This document shows positions 8,081 to 16,347 of a stretch of DNA of 64,000 nucleotides, one piece after another. The translations under genes were made by a program, and so were the position numbers. This stretch comes from JAFLTL01 sp964389525. GTDB taxonomy: Bacteria > Bacteroidota > Bacteroidia > Bacteroidales > Muribaculaceae. Within the stretch, counting starts at the first letter, position 1; each line of letters opens with the position of its first letter. The stretch is taken from the NCBI GenBank assembly GCA_964389525.1, contig CAYMEX010000004.1:1-64000 (forward strand). The letters are read 5' to 3'. The notes below the pieces were generated by a model. That model saw only the letters and a program-made list of their open reading frames with translations. It made no database searches and was not told where the DNA came from.

Positions 8081-11000
8081 CCGAAGGCATGGAGGTTGCT
8101 CCGTCGCTCTACAATCTGCTCCGTCGTCTGCGTGCCGAAGGTTACAATGTAAGCGGCATGCCCGACTCGCCCGAAGCACTCGAGCGGCTTATCAATGAAA
8201 ACGGAAAGGTCTTCAACGGATATGCTGTTGGAGCCAAAAACGATTTCGTCAGAAACTGCAATCCCGAGATTGTCACACGCGAGCAGTACGACAGCTGGTG
8301 CGCCGAGTCACTGTCCCCGCAGATGCGTAGCGATATCGACGCTGTCGACGGCGACTTCCCCGGACACGGGCTCAGCGACAGCGACGGCAACCTCGCACTT
8401 GCTATGCTCAGGTTCGGTAATGTGGTACTGATACCGCAGACTGCGGCCGGACTCGGCGACGACGATTTCAAGATCGTGCACGGCACCGACGCGGCACCGC
8501 CCCACAACTATGTTGCCGCATATCTTTGGACACGTCACGGATTCAAGGCCGATGCACTCATGCACTTCGGAGCACACGGCTCACTCGAGTTCACCCCGCG
8601 CAAGCAGGTCGCACTTGGAAGCAACGACTGGCCCGACCGTCTTGTCGGCACAATGCCACACTTCTACATCTACTCGACATCCAACGTGGGCGAGGCCATG
8701 ATAGCGAAGCGACGCAGCTATGCCGGCATTGTCAACTATCTCACACCGCCGTTTATGGAGAGCGATGTCCGTGGCATCTACAAGAACCTCTCCGACGCCA
8801 TTGCTGAGTACAATAAGTTGAGCGGTGCCGACACCCCCGATGAGAAAGCCATTGCGGACGCTGCAAGACTTGTCAAGAAATATACCGTCGAACTCGGCAT
8901 TCACCGCGAACTCCGTCTCGACAGCATCATGGACTCGGCCTACACCCCCGACGACATTATGCGCATCGACAATTTCGCCGAGGAGCTGAGCAACGAGAAA
9001 ATCACCGGTGCGCTCTACGTGATGGGCGTCCCCTACTCCCCCGCCCACATCACCTCGACAGTCTCCGCCATGACAGTCGATCCGCTCGCCTATAGTTTGC
9101 AGAAACTCAACGGAGGCGACCTTAAAAAGCACCGTGCCGAGGCCACATCAATCGTAAATCGGCTTATTGCCTCTGGCAACGTCCCGTCCGATGCCGACAT
9201 ATGCCGTATTGCCGGTATTACGCAGAACGATCTTGATAGCGCCCGACGCACTTTAGCAGCCGTCGAAGGATCCAAAGACATGCTGTCGCGCATGATGGTC
9301 ATGGGAGCCATGATGCCGGCGTCGACCCGGACACCGTCAAAAATATCGGAGCGTGTCGCCGCGCCAAAAGGACATCGCATGATTCCGGGCATGTCACCTG
9401 AGAAAGCCCTCGAAATGGCACGCATGATGGGAGCCGACGAAAACGCTATAAAGAAGATGGAAGCCGCGATGAAACGCAAGGCCTCCGGACAGCAGACTTC
9501 GGCGTCGCAGTCAGGAAAGATTCCTGCCCGGCACGGCATGATGATGGGACGCGGCAACGAACCGACGCCGCAGGAAATCGAATTTGCCACAGCTGTCGGC
9601 GAAGTCGAGAGAGCGGTGCGCAACGTCGGGCGTTACACCGACGCGCTGCGCAACAGCCCCGAGGCCGAACTTGCATCGGTCGTCAACGCACTCGGCGGAG
9701 GATACATCGCTCCCACATCGGGCGGCGATCCTGTACTCAACCCCAACATTCTTCCCACCGGACGAAACATGTTTGCCGTCAACGCCGAGGAGACACCGTC
9801 GGCAGTAGCTTGGGAGAAAGGCAAATCACTTGCCGACAATACAATCGCCATGTACCGCAAGGCACACAACGACTCGGTTCCACGTAAAGTCAGCTACACG
9901 CTTTGGAGCAGCGAGTTCATCGAGACAGAGGGTGCCACGATAGCGCAGGTGCTCTATATGCTTGGAGTCGAACCCGTCCGCGATCCATTCGGGCGCGTCA
10001 CCGATCTCAGACTCATACCGTCCGACGAACTCGGACGCCCCCGCATCGACGTGGTCGTTCAGACATCAGGCCAGCTCCGCGATCTCGCCGCATCTCGCCT
10101 CTTCCTTATCGGACGCGCGGTCAGGATGGCGGCCGAGGCAACCGGCGACACCTACCCCAACTATGTCTCTGAGGGTGTCGTCGAGTCTGAGAAACATCTT
10201 GTAGAGAAAGGTGTGTCACCCAAAGAAGCCCGTGAGCTCTCCACATCGCGCGTGTTCGGCGGAGTCAACGGCAACTACGGCAGCGGCATTCAGGCAATGG
10301 TTGAGGCCGGCGACCGATGGGAAGACAACAGTGAGATCGCCGGGATCTACATGAGCAACATGGGAGCCTCATACGACAGTGAGGAGAACTGGGAGAAGAT
10401 GCGCGATTTTGCGTTTGAGGCAGCGCTCACACGCACCGATGCAGTCGTGCAGCCGCGTCAGAGCAACACATGGGGCGCACTCAGCCTCGATCATGTCTAT
10501 GAGTTCATGGGAGGCATGAACCTTGCCGTGCGCAACGTCACCGGCAAAGATCCCGAAGCATATCTCAGCGACTACCGCAACCGCAACAACGTGAAAATGC
10601 AGGAAGTCAAAGAGGCGATCGGCATTGAGAGCCGCACGACAATCCTGAATCCGGCCTATATCAAGGAAAAAATGAAAGGAGGCAGCGGCGATGCTTCTGC
10701 GTTGGCCGACGTCGTGCGAAACACCTACGGATGGAACGTCATGAAACCCGAAGCCATTGACGATGAACTTTGGGACGACATCTACGAGACATACGTCACC
10801 GACCGCAACGGGCTTGGCACAAAAGACTATTTCTCCGACAAAAACCCCGCCGCGCTGCAGGAGATGACGGCCGTCATGCTTGAGACTGTGCGCAAAGGCA
10901 TGTGGGATGCAACTCCCGAACAGATCGCCAATATGGCCGAGCTGCATACCGAGATGGTCGAGAAATATGGAGCCGCATGCTCCGGATTCGTCTGCGACAA

Positions 11001-11259
11001 TGCGAAACTGCGCGAGTTCATCAAATCAAACGTCAGCGAGCAGGCTGCAGGAAAATATGATGCCGCCGTCGCGACCGTCAGAGCCGAAAACATTGCTGCC
11101 GACAACGACGGTATGGTCATGAAGCGCGAGCAGCTCAATGCCGGTGAGACCACGACAAACCGCATCAGCGGATTCGCGGTCGGCATAGCGGTGATTGCGG
11201 CACTCGTTGTCATAGTTCTCCTCCTGCGCCGTCGTCGCAGACTCAAAGATGCCGAGTGA
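8074..11259 (+). CDS. hmuS: HmuS/CobN-like chelatase-superfamily protein, C-terminal part (frameshifted)
   Basis: The 1061-residue remainder of the CobN-like protein. It carries the core of the family (LMHFGAHGSLEFTPRKQV, ARPHNY-like PPHNYVAAYLW, RVFGGVNGNYGSG, QPRQSNTWGALSLDHVYEFMGGMN) and ends with a membrane anchor (FAVGIAVIAALVVIVLLLRRRRR). The only start near its 5' end is TTG at 8074, overlapping the stop of the upstream part (TTGGTAG). The two parts together would make about 1430 residues, the usual size. A basic, Met-rich linker (about residues 385-500) is present. Whether the two halves are made separately, or the frameshift is a mutation or an assembly error, is not decidable here. 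Confidence 0.75.
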   Translation: MVAEGMEVAPSLYNLLRRLRAEGYNVSGMPDSPEALERLINENGKVFNGYAVGAKNDFVRNCNPEIVTREQYDSWCAESLSPQMRSDIDAVDGDFPGHGLSDSDGNLALAMLRFGNVVLIPQTAAGLGDDDFKIVHGTDAAPPHNYVAAYLWTRHGFKADALMHFGAHGSLEFTPRKQVALGSNDWPDRLVGTMPHFYIYSTSNVGEAMIAKRRSYAGIVNYLTPPFMESDVRGIYKNLSDAIAEYNKLSGADTPDEKAIADAARLVKKYTVELGIHRELRLDSIMDSAYTPDDIMRIDNFAEELSNEKITGALYVMGVPYSPAHITSTVSAMTVDPLAYSLQKLNGGDLKKHRAEATSIVNRLIASGNVPSDADICRIAGITQNDLDSARRTLAAVEGSKDMLSRMMVMGAMMPASTRTPSKISERVAAPKGHRMIPGMSPEKALEMARMMGADENAIKKMEAAMKRKASGQQTSASQSGKIPARHGMMMGRGNEPTPQEIEFATAVGEVERAVRNVGRYTDALRNSPEAELASVVNALGGGYIAPTSGGDPVLNPNILPTGRNMFAVNAEETPSAVAWEKGKSLADNTIAMYRKAHNDSVPRKVSYTLWSSEFIETEGATIAQVLYMLGVEPVRDPFGRVTDLRLIPSDELGRPRIDVVVQTSGQLRDLAASRLFLIGRAVRMAAEATGDTYPNYVSEGVVESEKHLVEKGVSPKEARELSTSRVFGGVNGNYGSGIQAMVEAGDRWEDNSEIAGIYMSNMGASYDSEENWEKMRDFAFEAALTRTDAVVQPRQSNTWGALSLDHVYEFMGGMNLAVRNVTGKDPEAYLSDYRNRNNVKMQEVKEAIGIESRTTILNPAYIKEKMKGGSGDASALADVVRNTYGWNVMKPEAIDDELWDDIYETYVTDRNGLGTKDYFSDKNPAALQEMTAVMLETVRKGMWDATPEQIANMAELHTEMVEKYGAACSGFVCDNAKLREFIKSNVSEQAAGKYDAAVATVRAENIAADNDGMVMKREQLNAGETTTNRISGFAVGIAVIAALVVIVLLLRRRRRLKDAE

Positions 11260-11957
11260 TGGAAACAGTGGTAATGATTATTATGCTTCTGGTGGGCTTC
11301 AGTTTCATACTGAAGCTCACCTGCCATCGCTTTGTCGGCGTAATTGTGCTGAGCCTTCTGCCGCTCCTCTTTCTTGGAAGCACTTATGAATTTGCAAGCA
11401 TGCAGTCCAAGACACAGATTCAGGACTGGCTGCAACAGCCATCACTCATGCTCGACACATCGGTTCTGCTTACAATCGACGTCGCGTTTCAGCTCACCTT
11501 CTGCATCTTCATGGCAATGCGTCTTAGCGGCCACCTCTCACGTGTGCAGAACCTCATATTCAACATCACATACTGGATTCCGGGGCTGTTGCTTTTCCCC
11601 GTCCTGTTTTCGATGCTCGTAGAGCTGATATTCGCGATGCCCGGCACCGCGTTCGCCACAATCGGCTGGGGAACAGCTATAGCAGTGTTTATTCTGATTC
11701 CGGCTGTAGTATATGGCGTGAAATATCTTCTACCGGAATACGAGCTGCGCCTTGAACTCATGTTTCTGATCAACATACTCATTGCAGCACTCGGCATCGT
11801 GGCCACCGTCAACGGTCGCACAGCCGCCGCAGGCACCAACGAAGTCAGCTGGCATGCACTCGCAGGCATCTTTGCGATTATACTCATCGGATCCATCGCA
11901 GGGATGGCCTGTAATAAGATTTCCACATCACGAAAACTCAAAAAACTCAACAGATGA
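11259..11957 (+). CDS. hmuT: HmuT-like integral membrane protein
   Basis: A 232-residue hydrophobic protein with about six membrane segments (residues 2-22, 24-42, 62-82, 95-118, 120-145, 155-175 and 195-215 are strongly hydrophobic). Its ATG overlaps the hmuS stop (TGATG), and its own end overlaps the next ATG, indicating tight translational coupling. It has no recognisable catalytic motif. The position between CobN-like HmuS and the ExbB-like protein matches HmuT of the hmu operon. It probably forms an inner-membrane complex with its neighbours. Confidence 0.65.
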   Translation: METVVMIIMLLVGFSFILKLTCHRFVGVIVLSLLPLLFLGSTYEFASMQSKTQIQDWLQQPSLMLDTSVLLTIDVAFQLTFCIFMAMRLSGHLSRVQNLIFNITYWIPGLLLFPVLFSMLVELIFAMPGTAFATIGWGTAIAVFILIPAVVYGVKYLLPEYELRLELMFLINILIAALGIVATVNGRTAAAGTNEVSWHALAGIFAIILIGSIAGMACNKISTSRKLKKLNR

Positions 11958-12559
11958 ATACCATATCCAACATTCTCTACTGGATCTCGACCGGGCTGCT
12001 TGTTCCCGTGATCGTGCTCCTCATCTTTTTCTTCATCAGAGCCGTTATCCTCATCGGCGTGTTTTTCGGCCAGTATCTTCAGAATAAAAAGACTACCGCA
12101 CGGCTCTATCCGCAGATCACCAGACTCACCCCCGACACCCTCGGCGGATTTGTCACATCACTTCCCGAGCGCACCACATCGACCGTCATGGCATACACAA
12201 AGCAGATAATCGACAATAGCACCAACAGCGCGAAAATCGATCTGCTGCTCTCCGAATACGAGATCGAGGCCGACAAAGAAGTCGCGTCATCCAAAGTCCT
12301 CACAAAGATGGGACCGATACTCGGACTCATGGGCACCCTCATACCTATGGGACCCGCACTTGTCGGACTCGCGTCAGGCGACATAGCCTCAATGGCCTAC
12401 AACATGCAGGTCGCATTCGCCACGACCGTGGTCGGACTCGTTGTCAGCGCGATCGGTTTCATAACACAGCAGATAAAAGAGCGTTGGGCAGTCAAAAACC
12501 TCACAATGCTTGAGTATCTTGCCGAAGTAGTCCGTCAGTCAAACACCAAAGCCGCATGA
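11954..12559 (+). CDS. hmuU: MotA/TolQ/ExbB proton-channel family protein (HmuU-like)
   Basis: A 201-residue protein with an N-terminal membrane segment (about 8-35), a cytosolic helical stretch, and a pair of C-terminal membrane helices containing the family signature KMGPILGLMGTLIPMGPALVGLASGD and MQVAFATTVVGLVVSAIGF. These are the conserved TolQ/ExbB/MotA residues lining a proton path. It overlaps hmuT by ATGA and is followed by a small ExbD-position protein. It likely energises the receptor or the CobN-like enzyme using proton-motive force. The dedicated partner role is inferred from the operon. Confidence 0.85.
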   Translation: MNTISNILYWISTGLLVPVIVLLIFFFIRAVILIGVFFGQYLQNKKTTARLYPQITRLTPDTLGGFVTSLPERTTSTVMAYTKQIIDNSTNSAKIDLLLSEYEIEADKEVASSKVLTKMGPILGLMGTLIPMGPALVGLASGDIASMAYNMQVAFATTVVGLVVSAIGFITQQIKERWAVKNLTMLEYLAEVVRQSNTKAA

Positions 12560-12885
12560 GACGTCGTCGTTCACTCCTCCGCCGCAGCGAGGACTCCGAT
12601 CCCATGAGCGTTGTAAGCAACCTCTTCGACGTCGCCATGGTCTTTGCCGTCGCGCTCATGGTCGCACTTGTAAGCCGTTACAACATGACCGAGATGTTTT
12701 CACAGGAAGACTTCACCATGGTCAAGAACCCCGGCAAAGAAAACATGGAGATCATAACAAAAGAGGGAGAGAAAATCAACCGTTACACACCATCCGAAGA
12801 CACCGACCCGTCATCCAACAAAGGCAAACGCGTCGGCATCGCCTACGAGCTCGAGAACGGCGACATCATCTACGTCCCCGAGTAA
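12556..12885 (+). CDS. hmuV: DUF2149-type protein (HmuV-like, ExbD position)
   Basis: A 109-residue protein with a basic N-terminus (MRRRRSLLRR), a single membrane helix (about 21-40, LFDVAMVFAVALMVALVSRY) and a polar periplasmic tail ending in YELENGDIIYVPE. Size, topology and the position after an ExbB-like gene (ATGA overlap) match DUF2149 proteins, which act as ExbD-like partners in hmu operons. It is the last gene of the operon; a hairpin follows at 12928. Confidence 0.75.
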   Translation: MRRRRSLLRRSEDSDPMSVVSNLFDVAMVFAVALMVALVSRYNMTEMFSQEDFTMVKNPGKENMEIITKEGEKINRYTPSEDTDPSSNKGKRVGIAYELENGDIIYVPE

Positions 12886-12927
12886 CCATATCCCCCGCAT
12901 CCGTTTCATTATATCCACCCGATAGTA

Positions 12928-12950
12928 GGGACGCACAGCCCGTGCGTCCC
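12928..12950 (+). terminator. Hairpin with short T-run after hmuV
   Basis: A perfect 9-bp stem (GGGACGCAC / GTGCGTCCC) with loop AGCCC, followed by TTTGATTT, 43 bases after the hmuV stop. The same hairpin type recurs in the 55-kb repeats, so it may be a dispersed repeat that doubles as a terminator. Confidence 0.5.
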
Positions 12951-13074
12951 TTTGATTTACACACATTTACCACTCACACTTCCCTATTCCACCTACATCA
13001 GCTATCGCAGCTACATCAGCTATTGCAGCTACCCCCCACCTCCACAACCCGTCGCCGCGCGCTACCTCCCCCTA

Positions 13075-13205
13075 ATAATGCCTGAAAGGCATTTCAAAAA
13101 AGTAGCCGGGTACACCGTCAGGTGTGCCCGGTAAATATTGCAGCTATATAAGCTATCGCAGCTACCACCCCACCACGGCAGCCGCGGCATCGCAGATGCC
13201 GCAAC
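13075..13205. repeat. About 131-bp intergenic repeat, copy 1
   Basis: Nearly identical to 13359-13491. It contains the AATGCCT-GAA-AGGCATT hairpin, a CCGGGTACACC / GGTGTGCCCGG hairpin with loop GTCA, an AGCTAT-rich segment and the GCGGCATC-GCA-GATGCCGC hairpin. Confidence 0.85.
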
Positions 13206-13358
13206 AGTACGTCCAAAAAGCCCGTGAAACGGGCGCAACATAAGTAGCACCTGGTGACCGAAGGGAACCAGGTGTAAAGCAATCCACATAAAAGAGCTGC
13301 GGAGTTGCGACACACTTCCCACCACGAGCACCTGACCTTAGGTCGTCATTCAGGCCAC

Positions 13359-13491
13359 ATAATGCCTGAAAGGCATTTCAAAAAGAGTAGCCGGGTACAC
13401 CGTCAGGTGTGCCCGGTAAATATTGCAGCTATATAAGCTATTGCAGCTACCACCCCACCACGGCAGCCCGCGGCATCGCAGATGCCGCAAC
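13359..13491. repeat. About 133-bp intergenic repeat, copy 2
   Basis: Second copy of the unit at 13075-13205, in the same orientation, differing by a few substitutions and single-base indels (for example GCCGCGGC versus GCCCGCGGC). It continues directly into the CCGGC-GAA-GCCGG hairpin. Confidence 0.85.
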
Positions 13492-13772
13492 CCGGCGAAG
13501 CCGGAGCTACCCCCCATCCTGTGAGCGCAGCGAACAGGGTGGGGACTGCCCCCCACACCACAGCACCCAGTCTCGCAGAGACTGAACCTGTAAGCGCCGG
13601 GAGGCGCGCTGTTATGGTAAACCCCGGGCGACCGTTCGGGAGCTGGGCGCAAGACGATACACAACTCAGAGCCTCGGAGGGGCGACGTATTCCCCTCCCC
13701 CCCACGACTGAAAAGTTACATTTACCCTACCGCTACGCCTCCATATTGCAGATTAATTTGTAACTTTCCGAT

Positions 13773-14768
13773 ATGAAACAGACCGACAAAATATACTGCA
13801 TACCTGGCGACCGCTTTCCCGCCAACTTTATCCTCTCAGCATTTGCCGACATCAACGCCGAGTTGCCATCCGACGCACCCAACTCCATCATAGTGATCCC
13901 CGACGAGCAAGGCAACCTCCCCGAGCAATTCACAGCAGCCATGATCGACCTGTCACCCCGACAGGCCTACCTGCTCAGCTCCGCAACAATCTATGGCGAC
14001 GAATACACCGATGCCGACGAAGACACCCCGGCAGCCTCAACACCGACCGCCATTGCATGGCTCCATGCCGAAGACAACTTCAAAATCCAATGTGAGCGTC
14101 ACAATACTACAGCCACCATCCTACGCCTACCCCTGCTCATCGGCACAGGCATGACTGGCGAGATACGCCGTCGCGTCAACGCCATACATCGAGCCGTCTA
14201 TCGCCACATCGAAGGCATCGAGGCACACCAGTCCGTGCTCCACGCCCGCGACCTCCCCTATCTGATCATAGCCCTTGCCGGGCAGCCCGGAGTCTACAAC
14301 GTCAGTGACCGCACCGACCCCACGACCTATGAAATAGCAGAAGCGCTCTCCGCCCGAATGGGCGCAAAGCGCATCTACACAGTCAAAGCAAAATGGGCAC
14401 GCATCGCCGCCCGTTTCGCCGATATATTAGGGATAAAAGATCTCGGCTCAGCCTATCTCAAATCAGTCATCGCCACGCGCACCCTCTCCACCGCGCGCCT
14501 CACCGCCACTATTTGCAAAGTCGAGACATCAACCGAAGATCAGACTCAAAACGACATCAAACACCTTACAGATCGTTCCAACGAAGATCAAGACAATCGC
14601 CTTCTGGAGAATAACCATTTGGAGAATCCCCCCGCTTCAGCAGACTGGCGCCCCACCGATAGCCCAAACAATCATTCTCAAGAGAATATCCCCGATGTAG
14701 TCGGTTGGCATCCCACCAACACACTCCACTACCTCCTCACCCACACCTACTCCCCCCTCGACCCCTAA
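13773..14768 (+). CDS. Degenerate NAD-dependent epimerase/dehydratase-like (SDR) protein
   Basis: A 331-residue protein with partial extended-SDR features: LLSSATIYGDE (about residues 68-79), AEDNFKIQC (about 96-104), LRLPLLIGTGMTGEIRRR (about 113-130) and VYNVSDRTDPTTYEIAEAL (about 174-193). It lacks a glycine-rich NAD motif at the N-terminus (KIYCIPGDRFPANFI), and the catalytic Tyr of YxxxK is replaced (AWLHAED). The C-terminus carries a polar Asn/Asp/Glu-rich extension of about 60 residues with two similar WRPTD/WHPTN segments. It may be a sugar-nucleotide epimerase relic or a regulatory SDR. It lies beyond the 3' end of the capsule locus on the opposite strand. Confidence 0.6.
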   Translation: MKQTDKIYCIPGDRFPANFILSAFADINAELPSDAPNSIIVIPDEQGNLPEQFTAAMIDLSPRQAYLLSSATIYGDEYTDADEDTPAASTPTAIAWLHAEDNFKIQCERHNTTATILRLPLLIGTGMTGEIRRRVNAIHRAVYRHIEGIEAHQSVLHARDLPYLIIALAGQPGVYNVSDRTDPTTYEIAEALSARMGAKRIYTVKAKWARIAARFADILGIKDLGSAYLKSVIATRTLSTARLTATICKVETSTEDQTQNDIKHLTDRSNEDQDNRLLENNHLENPPASADWRPTDSPNNHSQENIPDVVGWHPTNTLHYLLTHTYSPLDP

Positions 14769-15116
14769 TCCCAAGCTCACCTATTTTATTCCAGCAGAAC
14801 TTTCTGTTACATCCTCCTCTGCAAGCACAGGAGCAAACAAGTCGTCATGGAAAACAATATACGGTGGATGATCCAGCAAATCCACCGACACGATATATAA
14901 AATAGATACTCTCAGCAAACAGTTCTTTGAGGCCCTGTTCATGACGGAATTCAATTTGTAACCAAAGTCAAAAATAACATAAAAACTCGTGATGTCAGTC
15001 TCCGATGCTACGAAGGATGGCACTGATCGAATCTATTAGCAACGAACTTAGTGACGATCAAAATGATTATACCCTAAAGATTTATTCCCAACTCACGTTA
15101 TATATACAATACTTTT
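14769..15116. other. Intergenic, possible decayed sequence
   Basis: About 350 bases between the SDR gene and the convergent capsule locus. No gene is supported. A minus-strand frame at 14781-15023 (80 codons) and a short plus-strand frame ending in QFFEALFMTEFNL near 14962 have protein-like composition but no recognisable family, so the stretch may be remnants of a lost gene. Confidence 0.4.
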
Positions 15117-15704
15117 TTAATTACGAAATGAATTATCAGGATGGGAGGGGGAGTACACATTAGATATCAAACCTGACACTACATTATCATATAACTTAAT
15201 GACATTATTTACATCAAATCGTTTTTCCGCTATTTTACGACTTTCAAGACCCATTTTCGTTCTTTCAGAATTCGATAATTTCATGAACTTTTTGATCACA
15301 TTTTCCAACGAATGCGCATCTCGCGGCTTACATAAGTAACCATTAATACCCTCTTCAACCATCTCTTTACATCCAGGAATATCAGTCGTTATAATTGGTT
15401 TACCCAACGCTAATGCTTCCATAAGGCTACGTGACATTCCTTCATGATAGGAAGGCAAGACAATACAGTCTGATTTTTTTATAGTTTCTATGACATCTGT
15501 CTTGAATCCCAAATACTGTATGGCACCTTTCATTACGTCTGAAGTCACTGTATCTTCCGGCACATAGTTAGGGTATTCGCAATCAATACTTCCAACCCAT
15601 CTAAAAACAGTATTGCTATACTCTTTTTTCACCTTAGTAGCCACACTAACCAACTCTGAATATCCTTTATCATATAGTACACGTGCAACTGTCAGAAATA
15701 CCAT
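15117..15704 (-). CDS. GT4 glycosyltransferase, C-terminal part (frameshifted)
   Basis: The nucleotide-sugar-binding half of a GT-B glycosyltransferase: VFLTVARVLYDKGYSELV at its start, then SDCIVLPSYHEGMSRSLMEALALGKPIITTD with the E-x7-E motif. It begins at an internal ATG (15704). The N-terminal half lies immediately upstream in another frame. Removing one A from the AAAA run near 15716-15719 would join them as NLMKYKYELVMVFLTVARV. The full protein would be about 385 residues, normal for the family. It is the last gene of the capsule locus. Confidence 0.75.
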   Translation of the reverse strand: MVFLTVARVLYDKGYSELVSVATKVKKEYSNTVFRWVGSIDCEYPNYVPEDTVTSDVMKGAIQYLGFKTDVIETIKKSDCIVLPSYHEGMSRSLMEALALGKPIITTDIPGCKEMVEEGINGYLCKPRDAHSLENVIKKFMKLSNSERTKMGLESRKIAEKRFDVNNVIKLYDNVVSGLISNVYSPSHPDNSFRN

Positions 15705-15711
15705 AACTAAT

Positions 15712-16272
15712 TCATATTTTATACTTCATCAAATTAATCCCCTCACCACCTTCTAAACATATAATATTATTACGTTTCACTATTTTATGATTAACCAACA
15801 TCGTTGCTGATTCGCAATTAAGAACAAATACATATTCAGGGAATTTAAGTGCAAACTTATATAATAACCTAGCAACAAATCCCTTTAAATTGCTATGATT
15901 GAATGCGTATCCCAATCCTGTAACAACAGCAACAGATTTTATATTGAGCATTTTAGATACTATACTTCCATATATATTGGGTTTTATGGTATAGTGAAAT
16001 ATAATATCTGGTCGCACTTTTTTATAAATAGTAAACAGCCGATACATGTATGCTATATCCTTAAATGGGTTCATAGAACTTCGATAAACATTAGTTTCAT
16101 AAAGTTTAACTTTATCTTTTAAGTCTCCTATAATGCTATTAGCTGGAGCAACAAGCACAACATCAAAGTTCTGCATTACAAAATGTTTTATTACGTCTCC
16201 TCTGAAGTTCAACAATTCCCTCAAAGAATTGTCACAGAAAGCAATTGTAGGTTTTAATCCTATTTTTTTCAT
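15712..16272 (-). CDS. GT4 glycosyltransferase, N-terminal part (frameshifted)
   Basis: The acceptor-binding half of the same GT-B enzyme (residues 1-186: IAFCDNSLRELLNFRGDVIKHF..., HYTIKPNIYGSIVSKML, VAVVTGLGYAF, FVLNCESA) ending in EGGEGINLMKYKI and TGA. The conserved GEGIN segment normally continues directly into the second Rossmann fold, now in a different frame. The gene probably added a sugar late in repeat-unit assembly. If the frameshift is real it is a loss-of-function or phase-off state. Confidence 0.75.
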   Translation of the reverse strand: MKKIGLKPTIAFCDNSLRELLNFRGDVIKHFVMQNFDVVLVAPANSIIGDLKDKVKLYETNVYRSSMNPFKDIAYMYRLFTIYKKVRPDIIFHYTIKPNIYGSIVSKMLNIKSVAVVTGLGYAFNHSNLKGFVARLLYKFALKFPEYVFVLNCESATMLVNHKIVKRNNIICLEGGEGINLMKYKI

Positions 16273-16347
16273 TATTATTTAGGTGCAATTATCATTATCA
16301 ATCATACATGCGCAAATCAGCCCATACATATTTGACTTAAAATTATT

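Larger units (their letters stand above)
12886..13772. repeat. Non-coding hairpin mosaic, about 0.9 kb
   Basis: No convincing gene; short open frames on both strands merely follow the repeats. The stretch is built from many short palindromes: AATGCCT-GAA-AGGCATT (13077-13093 and again near 13361), GCGGCATC-GCA-GATGCCGC (13184-13202 and near 13471), GCCCGT-GAA-ACGGGC (13220-13234), CACCTGGT with ACCAGGTG (13248-13274), CCGGC-GAA-GCCGG (13492-13504), CAGTCTC-GCA-GAGACTG (13568-13584) and GCGCC-GGGA-GGCGC (13594-13607). Several of the same units recur at 54.98-55.96 kb. Confidence 0.8.

Noticed and set aside
13062..13763. Apparent genes on both strands in the 13-kb repeat region
   Set aside because: They span palindromic repeats, overlap each other on both strands and have no protein-like features.
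14781..15023. 80-codon minus-strand frame as a real gene
   Set aside because: No recognisable domain, no promoter; composition alone is not enough. Kept only as possible remnant.
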